The notes beneath the pieces are model-generated. The model was not told the origin of the DNA and did no database searches. It was given only the letters and a program-made list of their open reading frames with translations. Shown piece by piece: positions 7,808 to 13,583 of a stretch of 14,811 nucleotides of DNA. The position numbers and the translations under genes were made by a program. The DNA comes from an uncultured bacterium (GTDB lineage: Bacteria > Bacillota_I > Bacilli_A > RF39 > UBA660). Positions within the stretch are counted from its first letter, which is position 1, and every line of letters starts with the position of its first letter. Location of the stretch: positions 1 through 14,811 of the forward strand of contig CAJMOW010000016.1 in NCBI GenBank assembly GCA_905215145.1, read 5' to 3'.

Positions 7808-8014
7808 ATGAATAAATCAACTAATAAATTTGTAGTTCCAGGAGCTAAACAAGCTATCGATAGAATGAAATATGAAATAGCTAGCGAATTAGGTGTTAAC
7901 TTAGGACCTGATGCTACTTCAAGAGCTAATGGATCAGTTGGTGGTGAAATCACTAAGAGATTAGTTCAAATGGGTGAACAACACTTAGGTGGTTCAAATT
8001 ACCAAGCTAAATAA
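7808..8014 (+). CDS. Alpha/beta-type small acid-soluble spore protein
   Basis: A 68-residue protein that coats and protects spore DNA and is degraded on germination. It shows the whole family signature: [20 protein letters not shown] (the EIASE cleavage region for the germination protease GPR) followed by the second helix, [20 protein letters not shown]. The start at 7808 is chosen because AGGAGGTG lies 7 bases upstream. An in-frame ATG 54 bases earlier (7754) has no ribosome binding site, and its extra residues are not SASP-like. It follows thiI by 77 bases, the same order as thiI-sspA in B. subtilis. Expression is expected only in the forespore. Confidence 0.95.
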   Translation: MNKSTNKFVVPGAKQAIDRMKYEIASELGVNLGPDATSRANGSVGGEITKRLVQMGEQHLGGSNYQAK

Positions 8015-8022
8015 TGAAATTG

Positions 8023-8048
8023 GACAGTTGAAATAACTGTCTTTTTTT
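8023..8048 (+). terminator. Intrinsic terminator of the first SASP gene
   Basis: GACAGTT (8023-8029), loop GAAAT, AACTGTC (8035-8041), then TTTTTTT (8042-8048). It probably also ends any thiI read-through transcript. Confidence 0.85.
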
Positions 8049-8104
8049 ATAATGAAGAGTCAAAAAAATAATGAAAATTGGACAAATAATTAAATATATA
8101 AATG

Positions 8105-8155
8105 AATCTTCTTTATTATTTTAGACATAAAATCTTCTTTTATTAGTGACATAAA
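8105..8155. repeat. Degenerate direct repeat (two ~26-base copies) between the SASP genes
   Basis: AATCTTCTTTATTATTTTAGACATAA (8105-8130) is followed directly by AATCTTCTTTTATTAGTGACATAAA (8131-8155); they differ by a 2-base gap and a few changes. The 235-base spacer 8015-8249 otherwise holds the terminator of the first SASP gene and the promoter region of the second. No gene was recognised in it. Confidence 0.6.
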
Positions 8156-8180
8156 TTAGTATTTTGTATTTCTATTATTA

Positions 8181-8209
8181 TATATAAGTTGGTAATAGTT
8201 GGCTTACTA
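8181..8209 (+). promoter_or_regulatory. Possible forespore promoter of the second SASP gene
   Basis: TATATA (8181-8186), 16 bases, then CTTACTA (8203-8209). The -10 box is one mismatch from the sigma-G CATACTA form. A start near 8217 would leave about 33 bases to the ATG, with GAGGTG at 8240-8245. The boxes lie in A+T-rich DNA and the call is tentative. Confidence 0.3.
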
Positions 8210-8249
8210 AAATTATGAAAAAGGTAAACAATAATAATAGAGGTGATTA

Positions 8250-8438
8250 ATGGTGAATAAATTAATTGTACCAGGAAGTAAACAAGCAATAGAAAATTTA
8301 AAATACGAAATAGCAAATGAACTTGGCATAAAGTTAGGTGCAGATACTGCTAGTAGATTAAATGGTACTGTTGGTGGATATATGACAAAAAAATTAGTAG
8401 AACTTGGAAAACAATATTATACTAGTACAAATAAATAA
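8250..8438 (+). CDS. Second alpha/beta-type small acid-soluble spore protein
   Basis: A 62-residue DNA-binding spore protein. It has VPGSKQAIENLKYEIANELG in the N-terminal helix and RLNGTVGGYMTKKLVELGKQ in the C-terminal helix, the two conserved blocks of the family. Compared with the first SASP, the GPR site reads EIANE rather than EIASE. The second block has Leu in place of Ala before NG and Tyr-Met in place of Glu-Ile after GG, so it is a diverged paralogue rather than a recent copy. GAGGTG at 8240-8245 supports the ATG; a GTG follows directly and could be an alternative start. It is probably under forespore control like other SASP genes. Confidence 0.93.
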   Translation: MVNKLIVPGSKQAIENLKYEIANELGIKLGADTASRLNGTVGGYMTKKLVELGKQYYTSTNK

Positions 8439-8442
8439 AACA

Positions 8443-8472
8443 AAAAAATGAAATTTTAAAATTTCATTTTTT
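8443..8472. terminator. Bidirectional intrinsic terminator between convergent genes
   Basis: A perfect 30-base palindrome centred between 8457 and 8458 (core ATGAAATTTT/AAAATTTCAT) has an A-run on the left and a T-run on the right, so either strand yields a hairpin followed by U residues. It serves the second SASP gene from the left and the convergent minus-strand gene from the right. The stop codon of that gene lies inside it (8464-8466). Confidence 0.8.
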
Positions 8473-8904
8473 CATATAATAGCTTTTTGTAAGTATTTTG
8501 TTATTTGAAGTAATTTCTTTGATTCTTTCTTCTGTTGCAAGTGTAGAAATAAGACGATTTAACACGCCATAACTTAATTTTCCAAAATATTTTTCATCAT
8601 AAATAATTTTTTTTACTTTTAGATTTCTAAGTTTTAAAATTTCTATTTTTTTACTTAATTTTGAAATATAGTCATAATTCTTATTTTGACATATATAAGA
8701 TATAGAAATTTCAGAGTTTTGTATACATTTTTTAATACAAATTTTTTGAATTAATAATTTTAATTTATTATTATTTAAATCTTCATTTAGTAAATTCTTG
8801 AATAAATTTATATCGGTTTCTAATTCTTGTTCTAGTAAATCAATTTCATCAAACAATTGCTTAGTTTTATTTAACTTTATATCAACTAATTTATACCACA
8901 ACAT
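8464..8904 (-). CDS. Small helical protein of unknown function downstream of clpP
   Basis: I do not recognise this 146-residue protein. It is Lys-rich and lacks a signal peptide or membrane segment. It is predicted to be mostly alpha-helical with coiled-coil-like stretches (LVDIKLNKTKQLFDEIDLLE at the start, LSKKIEILKLRNLKVKKII in the middle). It contains three Cys around residues 56-71 (ICIKKC and YIC), which might bind a metal or be incidental. The start is supported by AAAGGAG at 8917-8911, 6 bases upstream. It follows clpP by 52 bases on the same strand, but a good internal promoter (8954-8926) suggests it can be expressed separately. Base composition and ribosome binding site match its neighbours, so it is likely a genuine gene. 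Confidence 0.75.
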   Translation of the reverse strand: MLWYKLVDIKLNKTKQLFDEIDLLEQELETDINLFKNLLNEDLNNNKLKLLIQKICIKKCIQNSEISISYICQNKNYDYISKLSKKIEILKLRNLKVKKIIYDEKYFGKLSYGVLNRLISTLATEERIKEITSNNKILTKSYYMKK

Positions 8905-8925
8905 ATAATACTCCTTTAGGCATGT

Positions 8926-8954
8926 ATTATATATAAATAATTTAAAATTTGCAA
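8926..8954 (-). promoter_or_regulatory. Candidate sigma-A promoter of the gene after clpP
   Basis: On the minus strand: TTGCAA (8954-8949), 17 bases, TATAAT (8931-8926). The start near 8919 lies just before AAAGGAG (8917-8911), giving a leader of about 15 bases. Confidence 0.55.
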
Positions 8955-8956
8955 AT

Positions 8957-9523
8957 TTATAAAACTTTATCTATTAATCCATATTCTAAAGCTTCATCAG
9001 CACTTAAAAAATGATCTCTTTCTGTATCTTGTTCGATTGTTTTTATATCCTTCCCTGTTTGATTAGAAAGTAATTTGTTTAATTTGTTTTTTAATTTAAT
9101 GATTCTTTCAGCCGCTATTTTTATTTCAGTTGCCTGACCTTGAGCTCCACCTAATGGTTGATGGATCATAACTTCACTATTAGGAAGTGCAAATCTTTTT
9201 CCTTTTTTTCCACTTGAAAGCAAAAAAGCAGCCATACTAGCGCACATTCCAATGCATATTGTAGAAACGTCGCTTTTAATAAAATTCATAGTATCGTAAA
9301 TTGCCATTCCTGCTGTGATAGATCCACCTGGTGAATTAATATATAAACTAATGTCATCATGATTTATTGAATCTAAGTATAATAATTGCGCAACTACAAT
9401 ATTGGCGTTATTATCATTTATTTCATCACTTATAATTATAATTCTATCTTTAAGTAGTCTCGAATAAATATCAAAAGCCCTTTCTGTATTATTTGATCTT
9501 TCAATTACTGTTGGTATAAGCAT
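8957..9523 (-). CDS. clpP: ATP-dependent Clp protease proteolytic subunit ClpP
   Basis: ClpP forms the tetradecameric serine-protease barrel that, with ClpX or ClpC-type ATPases, degrades regulatory and damaged cytoplasmic proteins. The Ser-His-Asp triad is visible as S96 in [10 protein letters not shown]121 in MIHQPLGG and D170 in ERDHF (numbering from the ATG at 9523). The substrate-binding strand carries [10 protein letters not shown] chose the ATG at 9523 (188 residues, starting MLIPTVIE as in other ClpP proteins) because AAAGGAG at 9540-9534 lies 10 bases upstream. A GTG at 9532 extends the frame by three codons but is only one base from that site. No CIRCE or CtsR-type operator was found. 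A minus-strand promoter is expected within 9541-9600, but its -10 is not clear. Confidence 0.96.
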   Translation of the reverse strand: MLIPTVIERSNNTERAFDIYSRLLKDRIIIISDEINDNNANIVVAQLLYLDSINHDDISLYINSPGGSITAGMAIYDTMNFIKSDVSTICIGMCASMAAFLLSSGKKGKRFALPNSEVMIHQPLGGAQGQATEIKIAAERIIKLKNKLNKLLSNQTGKDIKTIEQDTERDHFLSADEALEYGLIDKVL

Positions 9524-9550
9524 TATTATCACTCTCCTTTTATATGATAG

Positions 9551-9569
9551 TTGATAAAATATTCATCAA
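9551..9569. promoter_or_regulatory. Near-palindrome in the divergent clpP / nucleoside kinase region
   Basis: TTGATAAAATATTCATCAA reads almost the same on both strands (15 of 19 positions symmetric, with perfect TTGAT/ATCAA ends). It lies between the candidate clpP -35 (TTGTCA, 9581-9576 on the minus strand) and the clpP start, and just upstream of the kinase promoter. It could be an operator, or chance symmetry in A+T-rich DNA. Confidence 0.25.
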
Positions 9570-9574
9570 ATAAT

Positions 9575-9603
9575 GTGACAAAAAGTTTTTTTTTTGATAA
9601 AAT
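9575..9603 (+). promoter_or_regulatory. Candidate sigma-A promoter of the nucleoside kinase-gapA unit
   Basis: GTGACA (9575-9580), 17 bases including a T-run, then TAAAAT (9598-9603); each box is one base from consensus. The start near 9610 is close to the GAGGG ribosome binding site at 9622-9626. Confidence 0.55.
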
Positions 9604-9631
9604 TAAGTAAGGATAGAATAAGAGGGATAAT

Positions 9632-11290
9632 ATGGAAAAATATATTAAAGTTAATTTTAGAGATTTGGAAACTAAAGAATTCTTAGAAGGAACTACTTTT
9701 TATGAAATAAGTCATAGTTTTCAAAAATATTTTAACTATCCAATATTAGTTGCTAAAGTAGATAATCATTTAACTGAGTTAAATGCTAAATTAACAAAAA
9801 AATGTGATATTGATTTTAGAAGTAGTAATACTGGAAATAGTATATATGCTTGTAGTGTTCAATTTTTAATGACAGTAGCACTTAAAAAATTATATCCAGA
9901 TGCAGAAGTAATAATTCAAAACTCAATTGATAAAGGTGTTTATTGCGAACTTGAAAATTTAGAAATAAGTAAAACTGAATTAAAAACTTTAGAAAACAAA
10001 ATGAAAGAAATTCATAAAGAACATTTAATATATACAAAAGTTAGTGTTGATAGATTAGATGCTATTACATTCTTTAAAAAGAAAAAACAATATGACAAAG
10101 TAAAAGTTTTAAAATATATAAGCAATACATACGTAAACCTTTATAGACTTGATGATGTATATGATTATTATTTTAGTGATATGGCATATAGTACTGATGC
10201 AATTGATAGTTTTAAACTAACTTATATTAAGAAAAATGGTTTTGTTTTAAGCTGGCCAAACATATATAATCCAGAATGTACTCTTGATTATGTTCATAGA
10301 CCATTAATAGCAAGTACATTTTCAGATTATACTAAATGGGGAAAAACAGTTGATATATCAAACGCAGCTGATTTAAATGAAGTTGTTTCAATGGGAAAAT
10401 ATAATGATATTATTCGTTTATCTGAAACTCATTTTGAAAGTCAACTTTCTATGATTGCAGAACAAATATATCAAAGAAGAAACAATATAAAATTTGTATT
10501 ACTTGCTGGACCTTCTTCTAGTGGAAAAACTACTACAGCAAAAAAATTAGAAATTTATTTACAAAGTAAAGGACTAAAAACTCATACAATTTCTGTGGAT
10601 GATTATTTTGTTAATAAAGAAGATACTCCAGTAGATGAATTTGGTGAATATGATTTTGAAAGTATAAAAGCAATTGATTTAAATTTGTTTAATAGACATT
10701 TAGCTAAACTTTTAGATGGTGAAAAAGTTCAAATTCCTGACTATAATTTTGTTACAGGAAAAAGGGAATACAATAAAAAATATTTAAAACTAGAAAAAGA
10801 TGATATTGTAGTTATAGAAGGATTACATGCTATTAATGATGAACTTACAATGGCAGTTGATAGAATAAATAAATTTAAAATATTTATTGGACCATTCACT
10901 CAATTAAATATTGATAATCATAACAGAATACATACTAGTGATACGAGAAGACTTAGAAGAATTGTTAGGGATAACAAGACAAGAGGTTATAATGCAGCAG
11001 ATACATTAAGAATGTGGAAAAAAATTAGAGAAGGAGAAGAAAAATATATCTTCCCATATCAACACGATGTTGACGCAGTAATAAATTCTGCTCTTCTTTA
11101 TGAATTAGGTGTTTTAAAAACATATGCAGAACCGTTATTATTTTCAGTAGAAGAAAATGATGAAATGTATCCAGAGGCAATAAGATTAATTAATTTCTTA
11201 AGAAATTTCTTACCTATACCTAGCGATGAAGTACCAAAAGATTCAATATTAAGAGAGTTTATTGGTGGAAGTGGATTTGAAAGAAAATAG
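9632..11290 (+). CDS. Nucleoside (uridine) kinase-family protein with ThrRS-like N-terminal domains
   Basis: The 552-residue protein joins two parts. The first ~60 residues resemble a TGS domain, and about 70-235 resembles the second N-terminal domain of threonyl-tRNA synthetase. In that domain the segment IYACSVQFLM ... LYPDAEV aligns with the ThrRS HxxxH region but lacks its His pair, so editing activity is not expected. The C-terminal half is a phosphoribulokinase/uridine kinase-type P-loop kinase: Walker A GPSSSGKT (293-300), SVDDYF (321-326), VIEGLHA (394-400) and the Arg-rich TRRLRRIVRD (438-447). The expected activity is NTP-dependent phosphorylation of a nucleoside, probably in pyrimidine salvage, but substrate specificity is unproven for this fusion family. 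gapA begins 13 bases downstream without a terminator, so the two genes are probably co-transcribed. Confidence 0.88.
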   Translation: MEKYIKVNFRDLETKEFLEGTTFYEISHSFQKYFNYPILVAKVDNHLTELNAKLTKKCDIDFRSSNTGNSIYACSVQFLMTVALKKLYPDAEVIIQNSIDKGVYCELENLEISKTELKTLENKMKEIHKEHLIYTKVSVDRLDAITFFKKKKQYDKVKVLKYISNTYVNLYRLDDVYDYYFSDMAYSTDAIDSFKLTYIKKNGFVLSWPNIYNPECTLDYVHRPLIASTFSDYTKWGKTVDISNAADLNEVVSMGKYNDIIRLSETHFESQLSMIAEQIYQRRNNIKFVLLAGPSSSGKTTTAKKLEIYLQSKGLKTHTISVDDYFVNKEDTPVDEFGEYDFESIKAIDLNLFNRHLAKLLDGEKVQIPDYNFVTGKREYNKKYLKLEKDDIVVIEGLHAINDELTMAVDRINKFKIFIGPFTQLNIDNHNRIHTSDTRRLRRIVRDNKTRGYNAADTLRMWKKIREGEEKYIFPYQHDVDAVINSALLYELGVLKTYAEPLLFSVEENDEMYPEAIRLINFLRNFLPIPSDEVPKDSILREFIGGSGFERK

Positions 11291-11303
11291 AAAAGAGGAA
11301 AAT

Positions 11304-12314
11304 ATGAAAAGAATTGCAATTAATGGATTTGGTAGAATTGGAAGATTAGTATTTAGAGAAATGTTTGATAATGGTGAATTTGAAGTAGTTGCAATCAATG
11401 ATTTAACTAGTCCAAAAATGCTTGCTCATTTACTTAAATATGACTCAGTTCAAAAAAAATATGATCATAAAATTGAAAGTGATGAAAGCTCAATAATTGT
11501 TGACGATAAAAAAATAACAATATATAAAGAACAAGATGCATCTAAACTACCATGGAAAAGTTTAGATATAGATGTGGTTATGGAATGTACAGGATTTTAT
11601 AATTCAAAAGAAAAATCTATGGCACATATAAATGCAGGAGCTAAAAAAGTTATAATTTCTGCTCCAGCAGGGGAAGATTTAAAAACAATAGTATATAGTG
11701 TAAATGAAAAAATCTTATCTAAAGATGATAAAATAGTAAGTGCTGCTTCATGTACAACAAATTGTTTAGCTCCTATGGCAAATGCATTAAATAATTATGC
11801 AAAAATTAAAAGTGGAATTATGACAACTGTTCATGCATATACTGGAGATCAAATGATTTTAGATGGTCCTCATAGAAAAGAAGATTTAAGAAGAGCTAGA
11901 GCTGGTGCAATAAATATAGTTCCAAATTCAACAGGTGCTGCTAAAGCAATTGGACTTGTAATACCAGAACTAAGAGGAAAACTTATTGGTTCAGCTCAAA
12001 GAGTTCCTGTTCCAACAGGTTCAACAACAATTTTGGTTGCAGTCGTTGAGGGAAAAAATATAACAAAAGAATCTATAAATGAATATATGAAATCAGTATC
12101 AAATGATTCTTATGGATATATAGATGAACCAATTGTTTCATCTGATATAATTGGTATTTCTTATGGTTCTTTGTTTGATGCTACTCAAACAATGGTTAAT
12201 AAAATAGATGATGATACATATCAAATTCAAGTTGTTGCTTGGTACGATAATGAATATGGATATACATGTCAAATGGTAAGAACAGCTTCATATTTGATGG
12301 AAATAAGTGATTAA
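11304..12314 (+). CDS. gapA: Glyceraldehyde-3-phosphate dehydrogenase, glycolytic type
   Basis: Catalyses NAD-dependent oxidation and phosphorylation of glyceraldehyde-3-phosphate to 1,3-bisphosphoglycerate. The 336-residue protein starts MKRIAINGFGRIGRL (dinucleotide-binding loop). D33 in AINDL favours NAD over NADP. The catalytic Cys is C150 in SAASCTTNC, and H177 in TTVHAYT is the catalytic base. The C-terminal WYDNEYGY is also standard. The start at 11304 follows AGAGGA at 11294-11299; an upstream in-frame ATG at 11262 lies inside the kinase gene and adds residues foreign to the family. It is probably transcribed with the kinase and ends at a strong terminator. Its product is the substrate of Pgk, encoded beyond the pilin-like gene. 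Confidence 0.97.
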   Translation: MKRIAINGFGRIGRLVFREMFDNGEFEVVAINDLTSPKMLAHLLKYDSVQKKYDHKIESDESSIIVDDKKITIYKEQDASKLPWKSLDIDVVMECTGFYNSKEKSMAHINAGAKKVIISAPAGEDLKTIVYSVNEKILSKDDKIVSAASCTTNCLAPMANALNNYAKIKSGIMTTVHAYTGDQMILDGPHRKEDLRRARAGAINIVPNSTGAAKAIGLVIPELRGKLIGSAQRVPVPTGSTTILVAVVEGKNITKESINEYMKSVSNDSYGYIDEPIVSSDIIGISYGSLFDATQTMVNKIDDDTYQIQVVAWYDNEYGYTCQMVRTASYLMEISD

Positions 12315-12345
12315 TCACAGAAATAAGTGAGTAATCACTTTTTTT
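12300..12345 (+). terminator. gapA terminator formed within a 20-base tandem duplication
   Basis: AAGTGA (12325-12330), a GTAA tetraloop of GNRA type, TCACTT (12335-12340) and a T-run (12339-12345) make a compact terminator. The hairpin is the second copy of a tandem repeat: GAAATAAGTGATTAATCAC (12300-12318, containing the gapA stop codon) and GAAATAAGTGAGTAATCAC (12320-12338) differ at one base. A longer alternative pairing, AAGTGATTA (12305-12313) with TAATCACTT (12332-12340), is also possible. Confidence 0.8.
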
Positions 12346-12346
12346 C

Positions 12347-12375
12347 TTGTAAAAAAATCAAAAAAAATATATACT
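12347..12375 (+). promoter_or_regulatory. Candidate sigma-A promoter of the pilin-LamG gene, with overlapping palindrome
   Basis: TTGTAA (12347-12352), 17 bases, TATACT (12370-12375). The -10 sits inside a perfect odd palindrome, TATATAC-T-GTATATA (12368-12382), which would cover the -10 and the transcription start and could be an operator. The ribosome binding site GGAAGTG (12387-12393) is weaker than its neighbours. Confidence 0.6.
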
Positions 12376-12398
12376 GTATATAGAATGGAAGTGTAAAT

Positions 12399-13496
12399 AT
12401 GAAAAAAGGATTTACTTTAATAGAACTTTTAGGAATTATTGTTATTTTAGGATTAATAGTTGCTTTTACAGTTCCATCTTTAATTAATTTAAAGAAAAAT
12501 GAAGAACAAAAAGAGTATGATAATTTTTTAAAAAATGTTTCTTTAGCAGCTGAAACATTTTATCAAACAAATACAAAGATGTGTGATTTTGATAATTATA
12601 CATATTGTTACATAAATGTAAGTGATTTAATTGAAAATGATTATTTAAGGAATGACTTAATTAATCCCAAAAACAAAAATGTAATTTCACATTTAGACAC
12701 CGTAATCTTAGAAAAAAATGAAGACAACACCATAAAATATTATTATTCTTCAATGAATGAATATGTTCAAAACAATTTATTGGTTCATTATGATGCAATT
12801 AGAAACACAAATAATGGTCATGATTATTTGACAACTACTTGGGAAGATATAAGTGGAAATAAAAATAATGCAACACTTAAAAATTTTACTTCTGTGGATA
12901 CATGGTATAATAATTCATTAAATTTTAGTGGAAAAAATTATAATTCAACTAATTCAGAACACGTTGATTTTAATTTAAATGATTCTTCAGATGAATTTAC
13001 AATTACTTTATATACTAAACAGGGTAAGTTGGCGGAAAATGATTACGCGTCAAGATTATTTCATTCACAAAAAAAAGATTTATCTTCAATGTTTAGAGTA
13101 TATCCAAAATACAACTCAGGTGTTTATACTATATATTTGGAATTTGCTATAAAAGAGAATGAAGAATATGTGGCTACATTTATACAAGCTTATCCTGATA
13201 ATTATGCAATTAAAAATGATGAAGTATATAATTTAACTATTACTTGTTCTAATAGTGACTATGAAATATATAAAAATGGGAGTTTGGTCAAGAGCATAAA
13301 TATTTCAGGATATAATGAAATATCTAATTTAAAATGCAGTGATGTTTTATCTTCAAAAATAATATTAGGCAATGCAGAAAATCTTCTTAGAGCATATAAG
13401 GGAGAAATATATAATTTTAAAATTTATAATAAAGTTTTAACAGATGAACAAATTAAACAAAATTATGAAGTAGATAAATTAAGATATAATTTATAA
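12399..13496 (+). CDS. Type IV pilin-like (prepilin N-terminus) protein with LamG/concanavalin-like domain
   Basis: A 365-residue protein that starts with a class III signal: KKG then FTLIELLGIIVILGLIVAF. Cleavage is expected between G4 and F5, and the conserved Glu (E9, position 5 of the mature protein) is present. This is followed by the usual pilin helix and a short head with C62 and C70, a likely disulfide. From about residue 126 to the end it resembles a laminin-G/concanavalin-like beta-sandwich: LLVHYDA, WEDISGNKNNATL, and the closing GEIYNFKIYNKVLTDEQI, the typical LamG_3 end. C283 and C313 could pair within it. Processing by a prepilin peptidase and display on a pilus or at the membrane are inferred; carbohydrate or protein binding is a guess. 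No pilus ATPase, platform or peptidase gene is in the window. It separates gapA from pgk and has its own promoter and terminator. Confidence 0.85.
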   Translation: MKKGFTLIELLGIIVILGLIVAFTVPSLINLKKNEEQKEYDNFLKNVSLAAETFYQTNTKMCDFDNYTYCYINVSDLIENDYLRNDLINPKNKNVISHLDTVILEKNEDNTIKYYYSSMNEYVQNNLLVHYDAIRNTNNGHDYLTTTWEDISGNKNNATLKNFTSVDTWYNNSLNFSGKNYNSTNSEHVDFNLNDSSDEFTITLYTKQGKLAENDYASRLFHSQKKDLSSMFRVYPKYNSGVYTIYLEFAIKENEEYVATFIQAYPDNYAIKNDEVYNLTITCSNSDYEIYKNGSLVKSINISGYNEISNLKCSDVLSSKIILGNAENLLRAYKGEIYNFKIYNKVLTDEQIKQNYEVDKLRYNL

Positions 13497-13499
13497 GCT

Positions 13500-13531
13500 A
13501 AGAAGTGTTTTATTAAGCATTTCTTTTTTTT
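13500..13531 (+). terminator. Intrinsic terminator of the pilin-LamG gene
   Basis: AAGAAGTGTTT (13500-13510) pairs with AAGCATTTCTT (13515-13525) over 11 positions with two G-U pairs and a 4-base loop, followed by a T-run to 13531. Confidence 0.8.
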
Positions 13532-13543
13532 ATATTTATTTTG

Positions 13544-13552
13544 TGTTATAAT
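13544..13552 (+). promoter_or_regulatory. Extended -10 promoter of pgk
   Basis: TGTTATAAT is a perfect extended -10 element. The expected -35 position (13524-13529) is only part of the preceding T-run, so the promoter probably depends on the extended -10. The start near 13559 gives a leader of about 25 bases containing AAGGAG (13572-13577). Confidence 0.6.
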
Positions 13553-13583
13553 ATTTTTGTATGATTATTCTAAGGAGAAAACA

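Noticed and set aside
8071..8124. A 17-codon open frame (MKIGQIIKYI...) in the spacer between the SASP genes.
   Set aside because: No clear ribosome binding site at normal spacing, no family resemblance, and it overlaps the degenerate direct repeat; too short to support as a gene.
8945..8958. Palindrome AAATTTGCAAATTT after clpP as a terminator.
   Set aside because: It has no loop and no T-run, and its middle serves as the -35 of the next gene; likely chance symmetry in A+T-rich DNA.
9524..9532. GTG start for clpP three codons upstream.
   Set aside because: It is one base from AAAGGAG, too close for initiation; the ATG at 9523 has ideal spacing and gives the usual MLIPTVIE start.
9541..9631. 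CtsR or CIRCE operator upstream of clpP.
   Set aside because: No GGTCAAA direct repeats and no CIRCE inverted repeat are present in the spacer.
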